A program made the position numbers and the translations under genes. Shown piece by piece: positions 1 to 7,271 of a stretch of 20,995 nucleotides of DNA. Source of the stretch: an uncultured Bacillota bacterium (GTDB taxonomy: Bacteria; Bacillota; Clostridia; Christensenellales; UBA1242); the NCBI GenBank assembly GCA_900545735.1, contig URAC01000010.1, positions 1 to 20,995 on the forward strand, read 5' to 3'. The notes beneath the pieces are model-generated. The model saw nothing but the letters and a program-made list of their open reading frames with translations. It did no database searches and was not told the origin of the DNA. Every line of letters begins with the position of its first letter. Within the stretch, counting starts at the first letter, position 1.

Positions 1-97
1 CACTTAAATCTTTTAACAAACATTCAATTTTATATTTGCTGTAATTATTTGAAATGTTTTCTATTTCTTTTTCAAATTGCTCTTTTGGGTAATTCAT
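1..97 (-). CDS. N-terminal fragment of an unidentified protein (runs off left edge)
   Basis: An open frame of 32 codons starts at an ATG at 97 and runs leftward off the window without a stop. It reads MNYPKEQFEKEIENISNNYS and continues hydrophilic, as an ordinary cytoplasmic N-terminus would. It is divergent from the P-type ATPase gene. No clear Shine-Dalgarno site precedes the ATG. A TTTACT-N17-TAAAAT pair at 132-104 on this strand would place transcription start almost on the ATG, so a leaderless message is possible. The product is not recognised. The frame is short and the DNA AT-rich, so the call is tentative. Confidence 0.45.
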   Translation of the reverse strand, partial: MNYPKEQFEKEIENISNNYSKYKIECLLKDLS

Positions 98-151
98 ATT
101 TTCATTTTATAGTATTTAATAATTTAAGTAAAGCAAATTGCAATTAATTTC

Positions 152-180
152 TTGCATATTTTTTTTATATATAGTAAAAT
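152..180 (+). promoter_or_regulatory. Candidate sigma-A promoter of the P-type ATPase-recF unit
   Basis: TTGCAT at 152-157 and TAAAAT at 175-180 are separated by 17 bp, about 30 bp upstream of the ATPase start. The predicted transcription start is near 187. The -10 is preceded by TAG (TAGTAAAAT), a context repeated upstream of recX. The -35 matches the consensus only at TTG. Confidence 0.5.
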
Positions 181-209
181 ATTTTTATATATTGGAGATA
201 CTAAAACTA

Positions 210-2588
210 ATGTCTAAAATTGCGAAGAAAAAACGAGAAAATATACATATTGAAAGATTTGAACCTTCTTTAGAGCAAGGGCTATCAAACGAACAAGTAA
301 ATCAACGCATCAAAGAAAAATTAATCAATAACACCAAACAAAAAACTTCAAAATCTTACTTAAAAATTTTTATTGAAAATATTTTCACCTATTTTAATAT
401 GATTTGGCTTGTAATATTTGTTGCTTTGCTTTTAGTTAAATCATATATCAACTTGCTGTTTATAGTTGTTATTTTGCTAAACACTTCCATCGCAATTTTT
501 CAAGAAATTCGTTCAAAAAGGACAGTTGAAAAATTATCTATGATAACCTTGCCAAAAAGCAATGTTATTAGAAATGGCCAACAAATAGAAATAAATTCAG
601 ACCAAATCGTCCTAGACGATATAATTTGCTTGGAAATCGGCAATCAAATTCCAACTGACTCCATTGTGCTTTCAGGCTCTGTTGAAGTTAATGAAAGTTT
701 ATTAACTGGCGAAAGCCGACCAATCAAAAAACAAAAAGGCGAACAATTATTTGCAGGCAGTTTTATAACTAGCGGCAAATGTTTTGCGAGAGCAGATAAA
801 ATTGGCAAAGAAAGTTACATTCAGTCTATTGCTGCATCTGCAAAGAAATTTAAACAACCAAATTCAAATTTGTTTAGAGATTTAAACAAAATTATCAAGT
901 GGATTGGCATTTTCATAATTCCTATTGGCGCATTAACCTTTATCAATAGTTACTATTGGTCTGGCCCAAGCACTTTACAAAAAGCAGTTGAAGTCACCTG
1001 CGGAAGTTTAACAGGAATGATTCCAGCGGGAATGTTCCTGCTTATTTCTGTCGCTTTGGCTGTTGGAGTTATAAAACTAGCACAAAAACGCACACTTGTT
1101 CAAGATATTTATTCCATTGAAATGCTTGCGCGTTCAAATGTTCTTTGTTTGGATAAAACTGGAACTATAACCGATGGAACAATGGCTGTTAAATCAACAA
1201 AAATGTATAACGCCAAAGAAGAAGAAATCAAGAATTTGATATCAAATGTCCTAGCTGCGCAAGACACTGCAAACAGCACTTCAAAAGCCCTTGTTAATTA
1301 TTTTGGCAATACAAGCGATAAGAAAGTCTGTTACAACATTCCTTTTTCGTCGGATAGAAAATTTACTGCAACTTGCTTTGAAGGCTTTGGAACTTGTGTT
1401 TTTGGTGCCAGCGAATATATAAAAGCAAAGATATCTGAGGAAATGTTCCAAGATATCAAATTGGCTACATCTCAAGGATACAGAGTTTTGGTTGTTGCAA
1501 CTTCAAATAAAATTATATCAAAAGACGAATTGCCAAATGACCTTGTTGCCAATGCCATAATTATAATTGAAGACACTATAAGAAAAGATGCTGTTGAAAC
1601 AATTAATTGGTTTAAAGAAAACGGCGTTGAAATAAAAATAATTTCTGGAGATGACCCTGAAACTGTAAGTTCTATTGCTAAGCGCGTTGGAGTTAGAAAC
1701 GCTGAACAATTTATAAATCTTGAAGGAATGTCTATTGAAGAAGTTAAAAAAGTTGCTGAAAAATACACTGTTTTTGGCAGAGTTACACCAGAACAAAAGC
1801 ACGCAATTATTCAACAATTAAAATTAAAGAATGTTGTTGCAATGACTGGCGATGGAGTAAATGACACCCTTGCACTTAAAGAAGCGGATTGTTCTATTGC
1901 TATGGCTGATGGCAGCGAAGTTGCGAGAAATATTTCACATCTTGTTTTGTTGGACAGCCAATTTTCAACATTGCCAATGGTCGTTGAAGAAGGCAGAAGA
2001 GTTATCAACAATGTTCAAAAATCTTCTACCCTATTTTTGATGAAAACTGTTATGATAATTCTTTTGTCCGTAATACTTTTAGCATTAAGAGTTAAATACA
2101 TATTTGAGCCAAAAAATATGTTCTTACTAGAATTTTTTGTAATTGGCTTGCCTTCCTTCTTCTTGGCACTTCAACCCAACAAAAAATTAATACAGGGCGA
2201 TTTTATTCCGTATGTTTTAAAACGAAGTTTGCCTTATGGCTTGTTATTGCTGTTTAATGTCTTGGCTGTTGTTGTGCTTCAAGAAACAAATTGCATTCTT
2301 GCCAGCGAAGCAGTAACAGCAGCAACTATTGCTATGACTGTTTGCGGATTTTTAAATTTGGTTTCATTATGTATGCCATTTACAAAAATCAAAACAGCTG
2401 TTTGCACATTCTCTCTTGCAGGCATTATTTGCGGAACAGTGTTCCTTCCAATGTTTATTGGCTTAATCGATATTTCAGCAACTGTATTAAAAGTTTGTTT
2501 AGTTCTCTTCCTAATAAGCTTATTAGCGCATATAATTGCTATCAATATAACAATTTTACATCGTAGAAAAAAGGCATATAAAAAGTGA
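210..2588 (+). CDS. Cation-translocating P-type ATPase (HAD family)
   Basis: This 792-residue membrane ion pump couples ATP hydrolysis to cation transport. Visible motifs are the actuator TGES (166-169), the phosphorylation motif DKTGT (Asp315) and the hinge TGDGVND (546-552), with hydrophobic helices before the actuator, flanking residue 270, and about six at the C-terminus. It lacks an N-terminal heavy-metal-binding CxxC domain, so it belongs with the cation-type pumps and resembles the CtpE-like bacterial group; the ion is not determined. The TM4 motif reads IPAGM (271-275) where Ca2+ pumps have PEGL, so the usual ion-binding Glu is absent. I chose ATG 210 because TTGGAGAT lies just upstream; the frame extends to a TTG at 138 but that part overlaps the promoter. 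The stop overlaps the recF start by 4 bp, so the two are probably translationally coupled. Confidence 0.93.
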   Translation: MSKIAKKKRENIHIERFEPSLEQGLSNEQVNQRIKEKLINNTKQKTSKSYLKIFIENIFTYFNMIWLVIFVALLLVKSYINLLFIVVILLNTSIAIFQEIRSKRTVEKLSMITLPKSNVIRNGQQIEINSDQIVLDDIICLEIGNQIPTDSIVLSGSVEVNESLLTGESRPIKKQKGEQLFAGSFITSGKCFARADKIGKESYIQSIAASAKKFKQPNSNLFRDLNKIIKWIGIFIIPIGALTFINSYYWSGPSTLQKAVEVTCGSLTGMIPAGMFLLISVALAVGVIKLAQKRTLVQDIYSIEMLARSNVLCLDKTGTITDGTMAVKSTKMYNAKEEEIKNLISNVLAAQDTANSTSKALVNYFGNTSDKKVCYNIPFSSDRKFTATCFEGFGTCVFGASEYIKAKISEEMFQDIKLATSQGYRVLVVATSNKIISKDELPNDLVANAIIIIEDTIRKDAVETINWFKENGVEIKIISGDDPETVSSIAKRVGVRNAEQFINLEGMSIEEVKKVAEKYTVFGRVTPEQKHAIIQQLKLKNVVAMTGDGVNDTLALKEADCSIAMADGSEVARNISHLVLLDSQFSTLPMVVEEGRRVINNVQKSSTLFLMKTVMIILLSVILLALRVKYIFEPKNMFLLEFFVIGLPSFFLALQPNKKLIQGDFIPYVLKRSLPYGLLLLFNVLAVVVLQETNCILASEAVTAATIAMTVCGFLNLVSLCMPFTKIKTAVCTFSLAGIICGTVFLPMFIGLIDISATVLKVCLVLFLISLLAHIIAINITILHRRKKAYKK

Positions 2589-3760
2589 AAATCAAAAAAA
2601 TCGAACTTAATAATTATCGGAATTATTCCAATTTAAAATTGGAATTTTCTCCTGATGTCAATGTTATTGTTGGCAATAATGCACAAGGAAAGACCAATCT
2701 GCTTGAAGCAATTTTCTTTTCAGCGATAGGAAAATCATTGAGGACTAACAAAGAAAACGACCTTATAAAATGGCAAGAAAACAATGCCAAGATTAAAACT
2801 GAAATTGAAAAGAAATTTGGCAAAAGCACGATAGAAATAATACTTTCAAATTCAAGCAAAAAAACCGTTAGAATAAACAACATTCCAATCAAAAGAATTG
2901 GAGAATTGTTGGGCGAATTGCGATGCGTTTACTTCTCCCCTGACGAACTTAAACTCATAAAAGAAAGCCCTGAAGATAGGCGTAGATTTATGGATATAGA
3001 CATTTCCCAAACATCTAAAACATATTTTTATTTGCTTGGAAAATATGAAAAAATACTTGCTAGCCGAAACAAACTTTTGAAGAACTATAAAGACAAAATC
3101 AAAATTATTAAAACCACGAAAAGTTACAAATTAATCAAAGATGAACAAAATATTCAAAACAGCGAAGAATTAAAAACAATGCTAGAAATCTATGATGTGC
3201 AATTAGCAGAAACTGCAAGCAAAATCATAGTTTATAGGCAAAATTTTGTTGAAAGTTTATCACCTTTTGCAACAAAAGCGCACTTGTTTTTGTCCTCAAA
3301 CGAAGAAACTTTAAAAGCAAAATATCAAACTGATTTTGACTTGAACACTGAAGAGATAGACTTGAAAGAAAAGGAAAAGTTATATAATTTAGTTTTGCTA
3401 GATTTGTATAAACAAAATTTTGAAAAAGACGTCTATTTAAGTCACACAAGCATTGGCCCACATAGAGATGACATCGAAGTTTTAGTTAATGATATTGATG
3501 TAAGAAATTTTGGCTCACAAGGTCAACAAAGAACAGCAGCACTATCTCTCAAACTTGCCGAAATCGAAATTATTCGCAATCAGACAGGCGAAACGCCAGT
3601 TTTAATACTCGATGATGTGCTTAGCGAACTAGATTTGAATAGAAGAAAAAAATTATTAAAATTTTGCTCACTTTGTCAAACATTTATAAGCAGCACAGAT
3701 GTTGATGAAAGTTTAGAAAATGCTAGAATTATAAAAATTGAAAAAGGAAAAGCCGTTTAG
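2585..3760 (+). CDS. recF: DNA replication/repair protein RecF
   Basis: RecF is an SMC-like ATPase that, with RecO and RecR, helps load RecA at gapped DNA. The 391-residue protein has Walker A GNNAQGKT (30-37), the signature SQGQQR (311-316) and the Walker B/D-loop segment LILDDVLSELD (Asp343-Asp344), plus the family motif GPHRDD. Length is slightly above the usual 360-375. The start is GTG 2585, within a GTGA overlap with the ATPase stop; only a weak AAAGG is present upstream, which fits translational coupling. recF usually sits in the dnaA-dnaN-recF-gyrB block. Here it follows an ion pump, and no dnaN or gyrB is visible in this window. Its 3' end overlaps the HU gene and forms half of a hairpin. 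Confidence 0.96.
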   Translation: MKIKKIELNNYRNYSNLKLEFSPDVNVIVGNNAQGKTNLLEAIFFSAIGKSLRTNKENDLIKWQENNAKIKTEIEKKFGKSTIEIILSNSSKKTVRINNIPIKRIGELLGELRCVYFSPDELKLIKESPEDRRRFMDIDISQTSKTYFYLLGKYEKILASRNKLLKNYKDKIKIIKTTKSYKLIKDEQNIQNSEELKTMLEIYDVQLAETASKIIVYRQNFVESLSPFATKAHLFLSSNEETLKAKYQTDFDLNTEEIDLKEKEKLYNLVLLDLYKQNFEKDVYLSHTSIGPHRDDIEVLVNDIDVRNFGSQGQQRTAALSLKLAEIEIIRNQTGETPVLILDDVLSELDLNRRKKLLKFCSLCQTFISSTDVDESLENARIIKIEKGKAV

Positions 3761-3786
3761 TTAAACATCTTTTCCTTTAATTTTTT
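3743..3786. terminator. Shared bidirectional terminator made from the recF and HU gene 3' ends
   Basis: Perfect 10-bp arms AAAGGAAAAG (3743-3752) and CTTTTCCTTT (3769-3778) enclose a loop that holds both stop codons. On the plus strand the hairpin is followed by AA and six T; on the minus strand the arm runs into further T. Each arm is coding sequence for the last residues of one of the two convergent genes. Confidence 0.65.
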
Positions 3787-4032
3787 GCCACTTTTAAAAA
3801 TTGGGACTATTTTTTGCATCGACACTTCTTTTCTATTTGTTATTGGATTGTAATATTCCCGTTCTTGAACAACTTTTGATTCAAATCTGCCAAATCCAGA
3901 GATATACACCTTTTCTCCGCGTTTCAAGACTTCGGAAATCAACTCAGTTATTGCATCAACGCACATCTTGCATTCCTTGCTTGTCAATGTCGTTCTTTCT
4001 CGCGTTTGTTTTATCAGTTCATTTTTATTCAT
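3757..4032 (-). CDS. hup: HU-family DNA-binding protein
   Basis: This is a 91-residue histone-like protein of the HU/IHF family, a dimer that bends DNA and organises the nucleoid. The family layout is clear: two N-terminal helices (MNKNELIKQTRERT and following), GFGRFE at the saddle, a beta arm with the intercalating proline in YNPITN, and the C-terminal FKSGKKLKE. The arm differs from the usual RNPxTG: the arginine before Asn-Pro is tyrosine (REYYNPITN), and the glycine after Thr is Asn, so it may be a diverged paralogue rather than the main HU. No Shine-Dalgarno site precedes the ATG. The gene lies 37 bp downstream of the flippase gene on the same strand, and its TAA overlaps the recF stop by convergent transcription. 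Confidence 0.94.
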   Translation of the reverse strand: MNKNELIKQTRERTTLTSKECKMCVDAITELISEVLKRGEKVYISGFGRFESKVVQEREYYNPITNRKEVSMQKIVPIFKSGKKLKEKMFN

Positions 4033-4069
4033 AATATAAATTTTAACAATATAATTGATTTTTAAACAT

Positions 4070-5713
4070 CTATTTTAAAACTTCATCATCAAGGCTTTTA
4101 ATCCTAAACTTCAACCTTAATAAACTCAATTTATCACCATAAGGAATATATTTCAGCTCATCACTTGTAAAAATTGGCAAAATGATTAATGAAAAAGCAT
4201 ATATCAAAACTGCCGCTACGCCTGCAAAAATGAAACTTAAATTAGCGCTTGTAATTAGTTTTAATAAATTATATATGCCAATCATAATTGAAATTGCAAT
4301 TCCGCTTGCCAAAAAGATGCTAGCCCCCCTTTTAGCGTTCACCTCAAAAGGAATATGCCCTTTTAATGAAATCAAATTCAAGCCGCTAGACAATATATAA
4401 CACATAATTGAAGCCACTGCTGCGCCATAAATATTCATTGGCGAGGCAACTAAATAAATCGTCAATATGATTTTAATAGCCCCAGCAAATGCCAAATTAA
4501 TTAGCGGGACAAAACTCTTTCCCGAAGCCTGCATAATTGCTGTTGAAACTTGCAAAAACGATATAGTCAAGATGTTTATAGCTGACATTTTAAGCAAATA
4601 ACTGGCAATTTTTAGCGTTTCAACATCAGTTGCGTGAGGATATAAAATCGACATAATGTTTTTTGAAAACAAAATGTAAACTAATATGCAAGGCACAGAT
4701 ATAACTAAAATAATTTTTAAACAAGTGGACACCGAAGATGTTATCTTTTCCCCTTTTTCATTCTGATAGGCTATTGCAGGCAAGATTGCAACAGATATTG
4801 CAAGCGCAGCAACAGTTGGGAAATTTATAAGTGAGTTCACCATTCCTGAATACACTCCAAACAAAGATGTTGATTGCGCACTTGTATATCCACTTGAAAG
4901 AAGCAGATTTATCACTAAAAAACTGTCTATTGCAAGAATTAATGGCAATATTAAACTATTCAAAGTTATAGGAAAACTTCTTTTTATTAGCAGCCAAAAA
5001 TCGTGCCAAAAGCCATATTTAATTCCAGGCTCAATCAAGTCAATTTTTATTTTTTTAACAAAATAAGTTATCAAAAGATATATCAAAGATAAAACTTCGC
5101 TGATTGCAATTCCTAATAACGCGCCAAGCACGCCATAAGCAATTCCTCTATTTACAAACAAGCCTGCAAGAATTAAACCTAGAACTAGTTTTACAACTTG
5201 CTCTATAATTTGCGAAATGGCTGTTGGATACATAATTTGATAGCCTTGAAAATATCCACGAAAAGCGGTCAAAAGCGACGCAAAAACAAGTGCTATAGAA
5301 ACGGCTATATAGCCGAGTGAAGCTGACGAATTGCCTTGAATTGTTGCTATATATTCATTAAAAAAAACAAAGACAATGGAAAAAATGCCCGATAAAATAA
5401 AAAGCATTAAAAAGGAAATGAGCAGAAATCTTTTTGCCCTTTCAGTTTCTCCTCTTGCCCTGCATTCAGCAACTATTTTAGATAACGCAACAGGAATTCC
5501 CCCGCTAGAAATAATCAAAATCAACGAATAAACTGGAAATATAAGTTGATAAACGCCTATACCCTCGCTTCCTAAAATATTAGATAAAGGTACTCTATAA
5601 AAAGCGCCCAAAAGTTTGCATATAATTCCAGCAACAAGCAATATAAAAGCACCACCTAAAACTTTTGATGTATTTTGTTTGCTTTTACCTTTGCTTTTAC
5701 TAACCTTATACAT
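4070..5713 (-). CDS. SpoVB/MurJ-family lipid flippase (polysaccharide biosynthesis protein)
   Basis: This is a 547-residue polytopic membrane protein of the MVF/MATE-like superfamily that includes SpoVB and the lipid II flippase MurJ. After a basic, Ser/Lys-rich N-terminus, the first helices carry the family signature: GGAFILLVAG, KLLGAFYRVPLSNILG, GIGVYQLIFPVYSL and SSGGIPVALSKIVAE. About 14 hydrophobic helices follow. The family moves undecaprenyl-linked cell-wall precursors across the membrane; SpoVB itself is needed for spore cortex synthesis in Bacillus. Firmicutes often carry several paralogues, so I cannot tell the vegetative flippase from the spore one. No Shine-Dalgarno site precedes ATG 5713. 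The gene lies 42 bp downstream of the DUF3343 gene and may be cotranscribed with it and with the HU gene. Confidence 0.9.
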   Translation of the reverse strand: MYKVSKSKGKSKQNTSKVLGGAFILLVAGIICKLLGAFYRVPLSNILGSEGIGVYQLIFPVYSLILIISSGGIPVALSKIVAECRARGETERAKRFLLISFLMLFILSGIFSIVFVFFNEYIATIQGNSSASLGYIAVSIALVFASLLTAFRGYFQGYQIMYPTAISQIIEQVVKLVLGLILAGLFVNRGIAYGVLGALLGIAISEVLSLIYLLITYFVKKIKIDLIEPGIKYGFWHDFWLLIKRSFPITLNSLILPLILAIDSFLVINLLLSSGYTSAQSTSLFGVYSGMVNSLINFPTVAALAISVAILPAIAYQNEKGEKITSSVSTCLKIILVISVPCILVYILFSKNIMSILYPHATDVETLKIASYLLKMSAINILTISFLQVSTAIMQASGKSFVPLINLAFAGAIKIILTIYLVASPMNIYGAAVASIMCYILSSGLNLISLKGHIPFEVNAKRGASIFLASGIAISIMIGIYNLLKLITSANLSFIFAGVAAVLIYAFSLIILPIFTSDELKYIPYGDKLSLLRLKFRIKSLDDEVLK

Positions 5714-5755
5714 ACAATTAGTTTATTTATTTTTACACTTTATATTCAATAATTT

Positions 5756-6013
5756 TTATGCTGGCGTTATAATCATTCTTTCACCAATTTGTCTAGCGTG
5801 ATAAAAGCCTCCAAAAGAATCAAATCTTCTTCGCGCTAAAATCTCTCTTGCTTTTTCAATATAAGCAGGATTAAATCTTACAGATATGCCACAAGATACA
5901 TTTATTTGCCTTGGCGTTGAAATTATCATCACATTAACGCCATAAGACCGCAAAATGTTAGCAAAATTTATAGTTTCTGTCCTTGCCCTAAAAGCCGCAA
6001 TCATATATTCCAT
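5756..6013 (-). CDS. DUF3343 protein (putative Se/S carrier-like)
   Basis: This 85-residue protein matches the DUF3343 pattern: an N-terminal strand (MIAAFRARTETINFANIL), the STPR motif (32-35) and a conserved Cys-Gly (Cys41-Gly42) followed by a VRFN-type strand. Pfam groups the family with putative selenium/sulfur carriers because of the single conserved cysteine; the biochemical role is unproven. The start at ATG 6013 is supported by AAAGGGGGA just upstream. It is transcribed divergently from a cysteine desulfurase-like gene across 82 bp, a pairing that suggests the cysteine carries sulfur or selenium delivered by that enzyme (inference). The two genes have near-identical ribosome binding sites. 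Confidence 0.85.
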   Translation of the reverse strand: MEYMIAAFRARTETINFANILRSYGVNVMIISTPRQINVSCGISVRFNPAYIEKAREILARRRFDSFGGFYHARQIGERMIITPA

Positions 6014-6095
6014 AATTTCCCCCTTTCACAAAAAGTTTTTCTATATCACTATATTGATTAAAGGAAATAAATGTTATTTTCTTGAAGGGGGAAAA

Positions 6096-7247
6096 ATGAT
6101 TTACTTAGATAATGGAGCAACAACTAGAAAAAAGCCATATTCAGTTGTATCAGCCCTTCTTGATGGTGCGACAAAATACAGTGCCAACCCAGGAAGAAGC
6201 GGCCATAGAGCCAGTTTAGAATGTGCTATGGAGATTGCTAGCACGCGACAAACTTTGCAAGAATATTTTGGCGTTAGCAGATTGGAAAATGTGATTTTTA
6301 CATCAGGCTGCACAGAAAGTTTAAATTTGGCAATTTTAGGAACCGCTCGTCAAGGCGGACACGTCATTACGACAGCATTTGAACATAATTCAACATTAAG
6401 GCCTCTTTTTGAACTGGAACGCAAAGGCATTATTGAATTGACGATTGTTGAACCAAAAAACAAAGGCAAAATCACCCTTGACGATATCAAGAGTTGTATA
6501 AAACCCAACACATATATGATTTGCACAATCCACATTTCAAATGTTGATGGCGCGGAAAGTGATATCGACTTGATAGGCAAATTTTGCAAAGAAAATGGAT
6601 ATCTTTACTTAGTTGACGCGGCACAATCAGCGGGGCATAAACGCATAAATATGCAAAAACAAAATATCAACTTTTTAACCTTAGCTGGCCATAAAGGACT
6701 GTTTGGCTGCCAAGGCGTTGGTGCTTTGCTTATTGAAGGCGACACATTGCCAAGCCCTATAAAATTTGGCGGAACTGGAACTGAATCCATTTCTGTTTAT
6801 CAACCTCACGAGCCACCAGAATGTTATGAATCTGGGACTATTGCAACTCCAAACATTTTAAGTTTAAATGCAGGCGTTAAATTTGTTAAAGAACACCAAA
6901 ATGAAATATTTGAAAAGATGAAAAAACAAACAAAAATGCTGCTAAATGAGTTAAAAAAACTAAATCATATTAAAATTTATACAGATTTTAGCAATCTAAA
7001 TGGCGTTGTTAGTTTCAACATTGATAACATAGATTCAACTGAAGTTGCTGAATATCTCAGCGAAAATTTTGATATTTGCGTTCGTGGCGGACTGCATTGC
7101 GCGCCACTCAAACATAAATTTCTTGGCACTCAAGGTCAAGGAACTGTTAGAGTTTCTCTGTCCTATTTTACAACGGATAAAGAAATTAAAATGCTTATAA
7201 ATGCTTTAAAAACATATATCAAATTAATAGAAGCAAATTTTGCATAA
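6096..7247 (+). CDS. Cysteine desulfurase-family PLP enzyme (class V aminotransferase)
   Basis: This 383-residue pyridoxal-phosphate enzyme should remove sulfur (or selenium) from cysteine (or selenocysteine) and hold it as a persulfide. Visible features are MIYLDNGATT at the N-terminus, His97 in EHNSTLRPL, Asp174 and Gln177 in VDAAQSAGH, the PLP lysine Lys200 in AGHKG, and the persulfide Cys335 in RGGLHCAP. The short N-terminus and AGHKGLFGCQG segment fit the group typified by Enterococcus EF2568 rather than classical IscS or SufS. I chose ATG 6096 because AAGGGGGA lies 5 bases before it; the frame is open upstream to 5955 but that part overlaps the DUF3343 gene. No IscU or SufU scaffold lies nearby, so a general Fe-S role is less likely than a dedicated S/Se transfer role (inference). 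Confidence 0.92.
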   Translation: MIYLDNGATTRKKPYSVVSALLDGATKYSANPGRSGHRASLECAMEIASTRQTLQEYFGVSRLENVIFTSGCTESLNLAILGTARQGGHVITTAFEHNSTLRPLFELERKGIIELTIVEPKNKGKITLDDIKSCIKPNTYMICTIHISNVDGAESDIDLIGKFCKENGYLYLVDAAQSAGHKRINMQKQNINFLTLAGHKGLFGCQGVGALLIEGDTLPSPIKFGGTGTESISVYQPHEPPECYESGTIATPNILSLNAGVKFVKEHQNEIFEKMKKQTKMLLNELKKLNHIKIYTDFSNLNGVVSFNIDNIDSTEVAEYLSENFDICVRGGLHCAPLKHKFLGTQGQGTVRVSLSYFTTDKEIKMLINALKTYIKLIEANFA

Positions 7248-7271
7248 TTATAATATTTTTTGCATAATTAT
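7238..7271. repeat. 14-bp direct repeat across the convergent gene junction
   Basis: TTTTGCATAATTAT occurs at 7238-7251 and again at 7258-7271. The first copy contains the cysteine desulfurase stop codon, the second the ddl stop codon on the other strand. Each copy contains the palindrome ATAATTAT, so the pair could also fold as an all-A/T hairpin. Confidence 0.7.

Noticed and set aside
138..209. N-terminal extension of the P-type ATPase from a TTG at 138
   Set aside because: It overlaps the candidate promoter and lacks a ribosome binding site, whereas ATG 210 has TTGGAGAT upstream.
5714..5755. Sigma-G-like TGAATA-N17-TAAACTA upstream of the SpoVB-like gene
   Set aside because: The -10 has two mismatches to CATACTA, and Bacillus spoVB is a mother-cell (sigma-E) gene. 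Chance in AT-rich DNA is more likely.
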